Positions 20,011 through 32,300 of a stretch of DNA of 64,000 bases are shown here, in pieces; the stretch's first letter is position 1, and the number at the start of each line of letters is the position of its first letter. Below the pieces are notes generated by a model. That model ran no database searches. It was not told the DNA's origin and worked only from the letters and a program-made list of their open reading frames with translations. Made by a program: the position numbers and the translations under genes. Source of the stretch: Bursaphelenchus xylophilus (Eukaryota > Nematoda > Chromadorea > Rhabditida > Aphelenchoididae); assembly GCA_904066235.2 (NCBI GenBank), contig CAJFCV020000004.1, positions 12,586,001 to 12,650,000 of the forward strand, read 5' to 3'.

Positions 20011-20382
20011 GCTTAAAGGACCGAGGTTTTCATGTTGACGGTTGCAAAAAAAGCGATAATTTTTTGCGGCTTTTGGCATGAAAATATCATTCTGTTTCTA
20101 CTATGATTTTTATGTCTTCAACTTGACGCCTCAGCTATGCTCTCAAATTCCTGTCATTCTCTTCATGTCACTTGTTCTGTCATTTTGATTTTCAAATCAT
20201 AACTTTTTTGCAATGTTTTTGAAATGACCGATAAAGTAAGCAGTATTTACGGTTCCGTCTAGCTGAGATTAATATTATTTTATTACGAGACAGGAATTAA
20301 AGCAAATACAGTTGAGAATAAATATGATTGTTGACAAAATTTCAGCGTAGGAATTCTACCAGAAGTCTACGAAAAAGCGCCG

Positions 20383-20553
20383 TTACTTTGCTGACGCCGT
20401 GTGCTGCTGCTGATACACCTCCTCGTCGGCGCGGATTCTGGACGAGTTTGGCCCTCGTTTCAGTTCTTGGCGAAGCGCAGTCATGAGCGGCGTGTTGAAA
20501 GGCAGAATGTTGAGGAGGCTGAGGTGGTTGTGGGATTCGTGTGGAGCGTCCAT
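20383..20553 (-). CDS. Possible small peptide gene (56 residues), unrecognised
   Basis: The frame starts MDAPHESHNHLSLLN and ends QQQHTASAK. It is preceded on the minus strand by an acceptor (TTCGTTTCAG) 19 nt upstream of the ATG, as for a trans-spliced mRNA. A donor-like GTAACG at the stop would allow it to be a first exon, but no following exon was found. There is no signal peptide. Function is unknown and the call rests on context and composition only. Confidence 0.33.
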   Translation of the reverse strand: MDAPHESHNHLSLLNILPFNTPLMTALRQELKRGPNSSRIRADEEVYQQQHTASAK

Positions 20554-20599
20554 TGCGTAGGTATATAGAGTTCTGAAACGAAGAAAAAATAATATGAAA

Positions 20600-22837
20600 A
20601 GTTGTCATGGCCCACAGAAATGTGTTCTTAGTCGCGAATTCATTACAATTGTCAGAATATGTCAGAAAAAAATCCAAATTTTTTAACTTTCGGTCTAAAA
20701 ACGATACTTCTAAAATCCTCAAAATATTTTTTCGCTTACTGTTCATTACAAAAAACTCCGAAAAACTAGGAACTTCATTTTTCAACTTGGCCAAAAATAT
20801 GTTTCTCAATTCCCCTCGTGCCAAAGAGGAACCCCTCGCACCGTGGAAAACATGTTTATACTTTCTGGCCCACTCCGCGTTCCCTTTTATACCCTCTCTT
20901 TCCGAACGCATTTCGAAAAGAAAACAGATATACCGAAAGAAACGTGCGAATGAAAACCTCAATTTGAACTTGGCCGAAAATTTATTACCCTATTCCCCTC
21001 GAGGCCAAAAATGAACTCTGAGCGCCGAAAAAACATGTTGACTACGAAAATTTTTAAAAGTGCGTTGAGGACTTTTTTGAGGGCGGACGTGGGGCTCATC
21101 CTAATTTCCGAGCTGCCCCAGACTAGACCTCATTTCTTGGCTGTGCTGCGGATTTGAAATTGAAAATTTTACGCAAATTTTCCATCCTGAAACGAAAACT
21201 TGGGATGCAAAATTTGGATCTTGGCATTATGCAACAAGGCTCTATAAGACTCGTAATACATTTCTTACTGCTCAAAATGTTGCTGGCAACCAAGAAACAC
21301 CCTAAAAACTAGCCGAAAACACAATGCCAAAATGGCCGGAAAATTGTCATTCAAAAGTATTTTTAAAATTTTCAAAGGCCCAGCCTCCCCAGCCTTGCCA
21401 GGAACTGGCCCTTGAGCTGGGATATGCCAAAAAATCCCCGACCTCTAGCCCTGTCTAATGCGCACTTTTTAGAATGCGTAGTATGTGTATGCACATATAG
21501 GAGTTCCCGCGTTCGCTTTTATACCATTTTTTTCCGAGCGGATTTCGAAAAGAAAAACAGAGATAGCGAACGAAACGTGCAAAGGGACGTTCTTCCCGAA
21601 GAATCCTTTTTGCAATTTGTTTCAAGGGGGTTTGCGGAATGATGCGGTCAAGAAAAAATGTGCGATAAAGTCACGGATCGCGGCGGAATGAAGAGGACAT
21701 AAAACAAATGTCGGAATTTAATCTCTAATAAATTAAAGGGCACGTCAAAGTACGTGGGGAGACAGTGCTGAGGGAGAGGTAGTTCCAAAGAAACGTGTGT
21801 TTTAGCGAGTCTGCGGAGGAAGTTTTTTTTGGAATGCCACGCTGATGTTTTGATATAATTTGGCACACAGTGGACGTGCTCCAAGAAACGCTGCTGGGGA
21901 CCAATTTAGACTAGATTTTTCAGGATGTATAACAGATTATTAGCTTGCGCTTTGCAGAAATCGCGATGATTTTTAGGTTGAACGTCGAAGAAAATATGGT
22001 ACATTTAGCCAATTTTTGCGTTAAACGTTGTACACCTTTTTAGAGCAATGTTTACACAAAAAATCAAATTTTTCAATACGGAACTAACAACGATATGGCC
22101 AGAGTATTTTTCTCTCCGGCCGTTCCCCTTATTTTGTATACTCTGCCGACCGCAAAAATTGTCGAATATTTTGAAAACCCTTATAAAGCGCTAGCTGTAG
22201 TTATCAATAATTGCTATGAGGACTAGGCCCAGCGTGTGCAAGCTATAAAAAGAGAAACTCGACGTTCTTGAAATACCTCTTTTGTTATGAACAATAAAAA
22301 AATTTTTAGGTTGATTTCTAGCTCACGAAATATTTTATTGGATGTGAAGTCTTGCATCGAGCAATTATTTCAGAGCAACCAAAGTTATAATCCTCCAGAA
22401 GTTTTAACTTGAGCTAGCCGGTGACCTCTTCAGCCTTCTTCTTTGCGAGAGAAAAGAAACGACTGTGGCCATGCCGAAAAATTCTTTCCTGACTTGCTTT
22501 ATTTTGGTTTCAACATAGCCGACTTCTTTCGTACCAAAATCGTATAAGCAAACTGTTTTTTAGCATTCTCAAAATGGTTGTGTCGACTCGTGTTTTATTA
22601 CTACTTACTCTCGAAAAAGCCTCAAATTTCGCGAACTCTATTTTTTGTGATTTGTGACGTTTGACCGTAAACATCATTTGATTGCGAAGCTTGCAAAATC
22701 AAGTCAACAAAATTTATCTTTCCTTGACACATGTGGAAGTATGAAGTAAACAACATGCGACCTTGTTATTTTTACTTTACAGAAAAGATAAATATAAAGG
22801 TTTGGACTGCTTATTACTATAATAGAAATTTCAAGTC
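20600..22837. other. Intergenic region without supported gene
   Basis: Open frames here (for example 20607-21014 on plus, 20342-20962 on minus) are A/T-driven and lack splice or family support. A CGAGCGCATTTCGAAAAGAAAAC-type motif occurs twice (about 20902 and 21535), suggesting another dispersed repeat. A decayed MITE occupies the right part. Confidence 0.5.
21900..22285. repeat. Decayed GTACCCC-family MITE
   Basis: The internal blocks GCTTGCGCTTTGCAGAAATC, ATGTTTACACAAAAAATC and TATGGCCAGAG appear in family order, ending near ACTCGACGTTCTTGAAATAC. It lacks clean ends. Confidence 0.5.
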
Positions 22838-24253
22838 TTATGCGTTACAATCTCGGTCTCCAAACACGATTGTTTTTGATTTGAGTCCCAAACAAACATC
22901 TACTGCTTCGAGGAACGGAATTCCCAAAATCCAGCGGTCCTCGCCCTCGGCCAATGGTCGAATTCTCAGTGCGCAAATCTTGGGGTTAATCGGATCGCGC
23001 ATTGTGTAATACAGCGCTTTCAACGAGACTCTTCCACCATTCACGAAGAATAAGATGTCTTTGCCGAGCACCCGTTGGTTGCAATCTACAATGTAATCAC
23101 CACTTTTTGACTCCTCCACTGATTTCATATTTGCACTGATGAATTCGATAAACTCCAATGGGGCGTGGATGTAGGGCGAAGTTGACGACAAAACCGCTTC
23201 GAACGAACGGTAGTGATCATTAATATCGAACAAACCGTACCCCACATAATGCACTTGGAATTGCCAATAGTTGTCTTTATTGGGTGTGACGTCAGCAATA
23301 GCGTGGACTTGGCCGAGTATATGTCCTTCACGCATTGGAAAAATGTCGCCACTGACAAATTGGCGGAGGCCCGTACTGAAATTATTTACAGTGGGGGACC
23401 TGGTCCAGTGGCAAAAAATGTACCATTTTGCATCCGAGAAGGATCACAAATGTGGCAAAATGCTTACCTCTCCAAGTGAAAAAACTTCGTTTTGAAGGGC
23501 GCGCCCTTCCCATCACAAAAAGAGCAGGCGCGCTTTTGAAATCGGAGTTTTTTTTCACTTGGAGAGGGAAGGATTTTGCCACAGTTTTCATACTTCTCGG
23601 ATGCAAAATGGTACATTTTTGCCACTGGATCAGGCCCCCACTGTGACATCTTTTGTTGAGATTCTATCAATACATTCCCTGACTTACTTCTCATCAGAAT
23701 CAAACTCTGCTGAACTGCAAATGTACTCATAATTAAGATAAATGCTTTTGAGCTTCATTCTGTTGCTAAAATCTGAATTTAACCCGATTCGAGCACTGGA
23801 AGGCTCTCCGGCCGCATTCCACGTGGCGGACACGGAACTGATCTCATCGACTACCGGAATTTCAAAAGGACCGCCTTGAATCTGAAAAAAGATGCGTGCT
23901 AGGCATGCAGAATTCTTTACCGGATCCAGCTTCCAAATTCTCCCGGAAACCTTGCCATTTGCCACTTCTCCAAAGCTTCCGTAAGTCACCGAAAAATTCC
24001 TCCAAGACGCCGCAAATCTAGGGTCCGTTGTATTTGTAAATCCTGTTATATTACAGTTCACACAGCCTTTCACGGAGATAAACCAATCGTCATTTGACAT
24101 CAAGTCCACCCATGGGGTAAAGACGATGCCTTCAATGATTTCCGTCCGACAAAAAATCACCGGTCGGTGTTGTTGTACCAAGTAGTCGGGCAACTCAAGT
24201 TTTACAGCCAAAACAGCTACAATTCCGGCGGTAATAAAAAACCGAAGAACCAT
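22838..24253 (-). CDS. Pepsin-fold (peptidase A1-like) secreted protein, predicted inactive
   Basis: Three exons on the minus strand join in frame: 23921-24253, 23688-23881 and 22838-23375, giving about 354 residues; a start at 24268 would add five. A hydrophobic signal peptide begins the protein. The two-lobe aspartic protease plan is clear: a flap tyrosine in VTYGSFG (about 91), the KDNYWQFQV strand, and near the C-terminus DRWILGIPFLEAVD followed by FGDRD. Both catalytic motifs are lost. The N-lobe DTG reads D50-L-M and the C-lobe DTGTS reads S239-S-T. It therefore probably binds peptides, sugars or proteins, or acts as a decoy or inhibitor, rather than cutting. Cysteines remain for disulfides. 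Intron 2 contains a complete MITE ending 13 nt upstream of the acceptor junction. The first intron is a multiple of three, so it can be misread as coding. Confidence 0.8.
23389..23643. mobile_element. Palindromic Tc1-like MITE in intron 2 of pepsin-fold gene
   Basis: The 255-bp palindrome begins CAGTGGGGGACCTGGTCCAG and ends CAGGCCCCCACTG; the left flank is TA and the right flank TG. The centre carries GGGCGCGCCC. Its left end is only 13 nt from the AG of the splice acceptor used by the third exon. Confidence 0.85.
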
Positions 24254-24718
24254 TTTTGAACAAGGCATACACAACTTGATTCATTTATTCAAGCGTTTTT
24301 AGAAAGGAAGTTTCAGTATAATCTCGCTATCAGCAGCGCTAAGACGGGTGTTAGAGAACAGAGCCGTCATAGGGCAGGCAGTAATGACGTCACAATCTGC
24401 AGTTTGTAATTTAATTGTAGTTTAGTGGACGTGTGTGTAGTTTCACGCAAGCTGGCACAGTCGAATACGGTACGCCTGATTAAACATGGTTCCGTGTCGG
24501 GAATGAAGCGGATTTGGAACCGGCGGCCCGCTGGCAGGCCCAACAAAAAACACGTATAACCCTGTGTTTTGATACAGGAATACGCGGAAAATCACGAAAT
24601 GCACTTTTTTGGTAATTTATAGCAGCTTGATGAGCAATGTTTAAGGCAATTCGATTACGGAGATTTTTTTATTTTGATAGTTTTTAATCTTTTTGCGACA
24701 GTCGAATAAATTAAATAT

Positions 24719-24865
24719 CATTCTGTCGGGAAAATAATGTGGATTTCTCGCAGCAAAATGCCTCAGCTCTTCGCAGTCGCCCATCAAATCTCCAGCTAAC
24801 CGTCGCAAAGCGATAATGGACGATTTCAAGGCGCGAAAAGTACACATTATTTTCCCGGTAGACTG
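24719..24865. mobile_element. CAGTCTGTCGGG-family MITE
   Basis: It opens with TTCTGTCGGGAAAATAATGT and closes with ATTATTTTCCCGGTAGACTG, with the AACCGTCGCAAAGCGATAAT core shared with the copies at 8936 and 45675. Confidence 0.7.
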
Positions 24866-25318
24866 ACATACTAAAGAATAAACAATTCATGTTTACAGGG
24901 CCCAAGCCCGTCTTGTATCACAGATCAAATCATTTCATGTTTTTAGAGCACAAAAAACACAAGCGTGTCCCGCAAGCTGAATAAAGCAATTTTTTTAAAA
25001 AAGACCTGAGCCTCCGTCATTCCACCAACAATCGCAATGTTCCGCCGGAACCAGAGAGTCGTCTGAACGTCTGCACTTACATGTATGTGAATTTGGAGCC
25101 ATATCGCTGCGCAAACAACAACTTCAGCTTTGCGTTCCGATGTTTCAAAGCGTTCCAAACACAAATCGATGGGTCGTTATTAGACTACAAGCGGTTAGAG
25201 AAGGAACGGTCCTCAACCCGCTCTCGTCCGCGTGGCCGGTTTGGTGAAGGTGAAAGGCCAGACGTCCGTGGCTTTTTTCTAAATTCCTTTTTAATATATC
25301 ACAGCAACTTTTTCTTTC

Positions 25319-25320
25319 AG
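25319..25320 (+). promoter_or_regulatory. Probable trans-splice acceptor of ShKT gene
   Basis: The AG closes a TTTTTCTTTCAG tract and lies 24 nt before the ATG at 25344. No upstream coding exon in phase was found, so a spliced-leader acceptor is the simplest reading. Confidence 0.4.
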
Positions 25321-25343
25321 ATCATCGTCATCCTCTTGAATCA

Positions 25344-25790
25344 ATGGACCAGTACCTTTTATTTACCACCCCACTTGTTATGTTCATCCTATTTCACATT
25401 GCATATTCCCTGGACAACTGCGTCGACCACGCGGACGCTCATTGTGACACACCGCGGGTGAAAGCAATGTGCAAGAGTCACGCCTACAAGAGGATAATGG
25501 CGCGGTTGTGTAGGAAATCCTGCAATCTCTGTCAGCCCGGCACATGCATGGATGTAGTGAGTGAGTGTAAAAAGCCGAAGAATAAAGCGTTGTGCACCAA
25601 TCGTGTTTACAAACGGCTAATGAAAAGCAAATGCCCGCAGACTTGCGGCGAATGTGGTAAGGATGGTGGAGATGGTGGAAGTGGCAACGGCGCAGACGGC
25701 GGATCATCAAGAAAGGAGGAGAGCAAAAGCAGTAAAACGGAGACATCGTCGAGAATTGAGATGCTGAGTCTGCTTAATGTGTTATATTGA
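25344..25790 (+). CDS. Secreted protein with two ShKT domains
   Basis: A single exon encodes 148 residues. The N-terminus (MDQYLLFTTPLVMFILFHIA) is a signal peptide. Two six-cysteine ShKT domains follow in tandem, at about residues 26-63 and 68-106, each with the expected spacing and ending in the CxxC pair (CNLC, CGEC). The tail is Gly/Asp- then Lys/Ser-rich, with no further domain. ShKT modules, named after a sea anemone peptide, are very common in nematode secreted and surface proteins and usually serve binding or extracellular roles; the domain name does not imply toxicity. The protein may act outside the cell, in cuticle or secretions. The short hydrophobic C-terminus (MLSLLNVLY) is too short to be a clear lipid-anchor signal. 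Confidence 0.85.
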   Translation: MDQYLLFTTPLVMFILFHIAYSLDNCVDHADAHCDTPRVKAMCKSHAYKRIMARLCRKSCNLCQPGTCMDVVSECKKPKNKALCTNRVYKRLMKSKCPQTCGECGKDGGDGGSGNGADGGSSRKEESKSSKTETSSRIEMLSLLNVLY

Positions 25791-26315
25791 GAGAATATGT
25801 GTTCATGAAATTGGACAGATGATTTCTATGGGTAAATTAATAATGCGTTGCTTCATAAATGTTTATCGAGGTTAAAATCTTTTTTTAAGTTTATGTAGAA
25901 TGCTGGGCTTGCTCCGCATCTGTTCCTGTAAATTGGAGATTGCTGGTAAATCAGTAAACTTTCATCATCCATTCTTGTTGTTCAAGTGGAAAATTTTGAC
26001 GAAATCTTGTAAATTTTACAAGTTTGCGTCATAAAAAGTAGTCAGTAGTTGATAGGATAGAATTACTTATACTCCGGAGCCCCGTAAGTGTCCACCCTGC
26101 ACATTCTCAACCCGTAAGTTCAAACCAGGTAATGACGACCCCGTAACGGCCCACCACGTAGACGTCTTCTCCAGAAAAATCAATAAATAGTCTCTTTATT
26201 ACTATTTTTACAAATAAATATCTGAGGAAAACATGAGAAGGCACCGATTCTTTGGGAATGTTTGTGTGTTGGCACAATAAATACATACAAATTATATACG
26301 AAACATGGCAGCAGT

Positions 26316-29300
26316 TCAAAGCACCGACGAGCTGGGCGAATGCGAGGAGTCCGGAGGTACGTCGGTCACCGTGGACGATGGGGTTGTGTTGCGGTTGTCG
26401 TAGACAACGCCCGCCGACGCGATCATCGCCGAACGGGCTTCGGGACTAAAAAGGGTCGGGTTAGATTTATTGACAGCTTTTTTTCGTCTGTTCTGGCAAA
26501 CCCTGGTCTGCGGCTTCGCCGCAGACCAAACTTTATGCACTAAAAAAAACTTACGTCATTGTGTTCTCTTCTATTGCCTCCGGCAATGGATGTCTTGCCA
26601 AGACGTCTTGTGCCTTCCTGCTCGAGATCAGCCCAACGTTCAAGGGCTGCGGGCCTGGCGATTCCGCTGTCACCATGTAATCCATATCTGTTTTGGTCAC
26701 ATGAATGCTTCGGCTGAAAAGATGTAATTAGAAGCCATGATAATAATAAAAATCGGAAACATCTAGTACCTTAGAATGAATAAGACTGAAAATAGGAATC
26801 TAGAGCATTCTTGGAAACTTTAAGCTTCGACTACTTACTGCTTCATACACCGCAGACACCAGATCAGCGCCAAACAGGCAGCCAAGATTGCGATCACAAA
26901 TACAGCAAGAATAATCGCTTCCGTCCATGAGAAAATGAGACGACTAGCAACGACCGGCAACTGAATACTCATCACTTTGAGATCTGTGTCTTCCAACTTG
27001 TCCTTGGACTTGTCCAGAAGACTGAAACAAAGCGTTAAAAATTTATAAACCTCGTTTCTTTGCAGTGGGATTAGTGAAGGGGAAAGCCTTGCCTTTTTAA
27101 CAGTGCCGCATCGATTGGAGTCTTTGTCGCCTTGTCCAATGCATACACGAACAAGTGGGTCTTGTTCAGGATAGCCTGCCCTTCTTCGTTGATGAATATC
27201 TGCTTCACCAGAACTATCGCGTCTTTTCCGGTGAGGACGGACAGCTTTTTCGCCACAACTTGCTCATCCACCTCGCCTTCCGGCTTCTCCACGCCCAAGA
27301 ATACAATATTCGTTCCGGGCGCTAATTTGTACACTGTTAACGACGCCGACACTTCATGCGCACCATCGTGAACCGTGACTCGCATTTTGAAGCGGTCTTC
27401 GTAGCTGTTTAGCAACGATTTGGTCAAATAGACAAGTCCGTTCGTTGAGTTCACGCTGAAATATTCGTTCTGCTCGATGGAGTAGCTGAGACGATTCTTC
27501 TCGTCGGCGTCTGTTGCAACAAGTCGCACAACCGGCTGCAGAAGTGGGGCTTGCCAATCAATGATGGCAACGAGCTCTCCTTGCGAGTTCTTGTTCGCAA
27601 ACACCGGCTCGTTGTCGTTTTCGTCGAGAACTTTGACGGAGACCAGCGCCTGGTCTTCGGAGAGCTTCTTCTTGGCGTCTGGAGAGGGATTTTTAGAATA
27701 TAATGATAGACCTGATCCAGTGACAAGAAACGTACCATTTTGCATCGGGAAAGTATTGAAAAATGTGGCAAAATGCCTCCATATCCAACTAAAGAACTCC
27801 GTTTTGAAAGGCGGGCCCTTTCCCTGTCAAAAACAGCGGACGCGCTTTTGAAATATAATAGGAGCTTTTTCACTTGGAGAGGGAGGTGTTTTGATACATT
27901 TTTCGATACTTTCCGGATGCAAAAGGCTACTTTTTTGCCACTGGTTCAGCCCAGCTACTGTATAAAGTACAGTTAACCCTGGTGAGGCAAAATTCGGCTA
28001 TTGCCCAAAAAAACTTACAATCAACCACGGGGTTGTTCGTTTGCCTTGACGGCCTCGTGATCTCGGTTACATTCAGCACGATAAAATGCATTCCTTTCTG
28101 TTCTCTGTCCAAAGCGCCATTCACAAACACCTCGCCAGTCTTCGGATCAACTGAGAACACATCGTTAGCTTGATGAATGCTGAATGCCACATCTCTCCCT
28201 TGCTTCTGACAATCAGAAGAAACTGTGACCAGTTTATTCTTGCCTGGCAAATTCTCTCTTATCTCCGCGTTGTAGATTTTCTGCGCGAATCTGCATTTTT
28301 GATTCTCGGCAGGTGGAGGTACTGTCACCACAATTGGCTCGCCTTCGAGGAACACGTTGAGAGTGGTGTGGGCGGTCTTGCCTTGATCACTGATTGCGCT
28401 CACGTTGAGAATATGGTAGCGGTTTTGGTCATCGGGTTGGGGATCTTTGGCAAGTCTGATGAGACCGTTGCTTTGGTCGATGGAGAAGAGATCGGAGCCA
28501 CCGTCTGTAAGAAAAAAAATGTTGCTAGTTATGTACGTCAATTTTACTCGGTATTCAACAGTCTACACAGTAGAGGTCGGATGTATTTAACCCTTTTTTA
28601 TAACGTTTTATTATATCCATCAAAACCTCAGCCCTCCCTCGAACACCCTTACCTTTGATTTCATACGTATACGGCGACAACCCGGCGATAACTTGATACA
28701 CATATTCTCCGGCTTTGGCGTCTTTCCCCAGATTCACATTATATTCGGGTTTTTTGAACGCTGGTGCATCAGACTCTTCGAAGACTTCGATTCTCACAGT
28801 CTGCGGAGTCTTTAATGCCGGCCTTCCTCCATCAAGCGCTGTGACTTCAATCTCCGTGTCGTCCGGAGGCAGCGCTGTGATCTTCGTGGTCAACGACAAC
28901 TCTCCTTTCGAGTTAATGTCGAATAAGCCATTGTAATTTTTTGTGATTCGGTATTTCACTTTTCCCGCCGGACCTTCGTCCTCATCGGTCGCCTTGAACA
29001 CCGCTATCGTTTTTGTTGGAAGCTCGTTGATGTTGACTCCAATCACATATGGCGCATTCTCAAATACTGGGTAGTTATCGTTGACGTCCAATATGGTGAT
29101 GGTAACTTCGGCGGTGTCTTTGACTTCCGGCGAAGACAGCGACTTCACTAAGACATTAAATTTGTAGAGCGACTTTTGCTCGCGGTCGATATTTGCGAAA
29201 GCTATAAGGTCGCCGGTTTCGTTGCGGACATAGAACGGAAGCGACGGCTCATCGGAGTCGATTTCAAACACAGCATCAGCCACAGTATCTGCGATATTAT

Positions 29301-32300
29301 CCTTCAGCGAGCTTGGTCTCAGATTCACAACCGCTCCTCTGTTTCCGTATCTCCCTTCGGGCAAGATGGCTGTGAACTTGTGCTGCCGTAGGACTCCAAC
29401 GTTACTGGAAATTGCTGTAGACTCTTCACGATGTCTTGTTTCTTCAGTGGCTACTGTAACACTCTCAAAGTCGGGGGTGTTCTCGAAGATCTCCGTAGTA
29501 GCCCCATCAGTCGTCTCTGGCTCTGATGACGTCACAATCGGCTGACTAGTCACATGGACTACCACTGGCGTTACTGTAACTCTTTGGACTTCAACTACCG
29601 TCGTAAGGGTTGTAGCTTCAGTATCAATCGAGAAATCGACCGTTGGAGAAGTGGGTTCCTCTTCCACTTCATCCTCTGGGTGGACCAGCTCGTCGGCTTT
29701 TCCAAGGACCAGATCCACCTTAACCGGAACCTCAGCTCTCACTCTGGAGTTCCTGGCGTCTTGTGCGATCACTGTAAACTCTGCGCGTTGTCGACCTTCC
29801 AGTTCTTGAGGAACGTCTCTCATGTACAAGGTGTGGCTGGACGGATCAACCCCAAACCACTGCTTGAATTGTTCAGGGACAATATTCATCTTTACTGGGC
29901 CTTTGCTGGCGATGTCGAGTTTGCCGACAACATCATTCGGCTTCGGATTGAGGATTTCAAACTTGTATTTGGGTTTGCCGAAGGACAAAGTTGAGGAACT
30001 CGCAGAAGAAGCTAATGACGGAGAAATTGAAACCACTGAGAACGTTGTTAACGTGGTTTCAGGAGCCGCAGCGATCTTTGTTGTAGCCTGGGTTGTCGTC
30101 GGTTTGACCGTCGTAGGAGATGGCTTTGTTGTCGAAGAAATGGTGGTTTCTGGTCTCCGAGTGGTCCTTTCAGTCGTAGTAACCATCCTCTGAGTTGTAG
30201 TCGCCCTTGTAGTGCTTTCCGTTGTTGTATATTCAATTTTCTTCGTGATCTCTTCGTTTTTCACACTGTGTCCTTCTGAGTCTTCCTGTTCCATCGACTC
30301 AACCAGATTCTCATCGATCTTGCCGACGGTGCTGAACTGGAACGGCTCTGGACTCGCTGTTGGCACGCTGACTATCACAGTGAACACTTTACTGGCCTTT
30401 TGTCTTCCCGAGCTAACCGTCACAAGCAGTTCGTGTTCACCATTTTCGAGCTGGTCAATCGGATGGTTGAGATAAACATCACCGTATTCTGAGTCAATTT
30501 TGAACAGGCTCTCTGGTCCTCCGGGGATCGAAAACTTGACGTCACCACCTCCTTTAACTTTGGCTCGGAAAATAGGCGAGTTAGGCTGAGCCGTTGCGGC
30601 ATTTACAAGCACCTCGTCCAATTGGTTTGGCTCGAACTCTAGCTTTTGCGCCGGCTTCAACGCTTTCAAATCAACCGTTAAATCGGTCTCCACTTTCTCG
30701 AAGGGGTCGTCAAGGTTGGTGGCTTCAATTAGTAAGTGGTCTCGCGTTTTTTTCAACATGTTCTGGTTCATTATCGCAAGTTTTGCGGTAGTCTTGTTCA
30801 TCTTCTTGATCATGTAGCCGTTGTTTTCATTTCCCTCTAGAATTTTGAAGTCCCAATTGCCTTTTGGCATAGCGTCGATCATCATGCCATCATCAACAGA
30901 CTCCGGGGACCAGGCTTCGGACTTGTGCATAATGTGGCTCTTCTCACTCATCGGGGAGATTACACTTGAGTCCTCGGTGACGTCGAAAAGGATGATCGTT
31001 TCGGTCTGTAAAAATGTCAATTGAAAAAACGTTCAGCTGGAAATAACGTAGAGATCTGGACACCTAATCACTCTCGTATGTAGTAAAATACGACATCATA
31101 ATCTTTGAGAATGCAACACTCACCTGCTTTCCTTTGGAATCGCTGGCAGTAATGATCAAATTATAGTGAGATCCCGGTTCGAATGGCTCACTGTCCGACT
31201 TGAAGATCTTCCCATCGCTTCGCACATCAACCAAGCCAACCGCGGAACCTAAAATCTCATAATTAGTGCTTTGCGCTTTTAGCTGCCACTTCACAACTTC
31301 AGAGTTACATTATCCACGGCAGTCAACACCGTGTTAGAAAAAGGACGTCAAAATACTCACCAATTTTGGCCTTATAAATCACTTTTCCTTGATCTGAGAA
31401 GTCCTTGTCGTAGGCCACAACTTGACCGATTTGTGTGCCCGGGCGCACCGCCGAATCCACAGTAAAGCTGTATTTGGCTTGCTCGAACTTGGGAGCGTAC
31501 TCGTTTTCATCTTCAACTTTGATTTGAACTTGGGTCTCAGCCTTCTTGGAACCGTCTTGTGCGGTGACCTGAAATGGACTTGCATAGAGTTGTTTCATGT
31601 AATTTTTGTGAGGTTTTCAAGTGGCATGAATCAGATTTGCTGCTTAAGAAATCAAGCCTCTGTACGAGCCGCAATGGACAAAAAAATTTTTTTTGAAATT
31701 TCGTCTTAAGGAGGTTCATTTTGGCGTAGAAATGATGCTTGAAACCTCTGAAATGTTTTGTTATAGCCAGGTTTTTTGTATGTGACGTTATTTTACAGAA
31801 GTTACACACCAAATTGACGTTATTTTTTCCCCATAAAGAATTCACTTTGTTCATAGATCCCTCCTAAAAAGCCCATTTTGTTTCCCTTACCGTCAATTCC
31901 ACAACTCCATTCCACTCCTTGGGCAGTCCCTCCAAATCGACCTGCTTTTTCAACAGCACCTCTCCTTTCTCCGTGATGTCAAACCATTCGTTTGGACTCA
32001 TCGAAAACGACAATTTCGGATGCAAGTTGGGCTGTTGCACTCCAATCTTCACACTGTTAATGATACTGCCCACACTAGCGCCCTCTCTGACAATCAATCG
32101 ATACAATTTGGACGTAAAGATCAGCTCGTTGACTGGACGCTTCAACGACAGTGTAACGCCAACGTCCGAGTAGAACTCGGGATCTTGCTCGTTAATCGCT
32201 CGCACCACCAAAAACGCCTCGTTCCGGGCCAACTCTCGCTCCATATAAGTGGTGAACTCCTCGAAGACGGTGAGTTCTCCGGTGATCTCGTCGATCTTAA

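Larger units (their letters stand above)
24254..25343. other. Intergenic segment with one MITE
   Basis: No gene supported. A minus-strand open frame at 24943-25164 contains LERFETSERKAEVV, faintly like a chemoreceptor ER motif, ending at a donor-like GTAAGT; it has no partner exons and is not called. A MITE lies at 24719-24865. Confidence 0.5.

Noticed and set aside
23684..24274. Single continuous exon for the N-terminal half of the pepsin-fold protein
   Set aside because: The frame reads through an intron of length divisible by three (23882-23920) with clear GTAAAG and TTTTTTCAG borders; removing it restores family-like sequence.
24943..25164. Minus-strand chemoreceptor fragment (LERFETSERKAEVV)
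   Set aside because: Only a single short open stretch; no other transmembrane exons in place, so resemblance may be accidental.
29554..30791. Several long plus-strand frames opposite the largest cadherin exon
   Set aside because: They are antisense shadows; the minus frame has cadherin motifs and matching splice sites.
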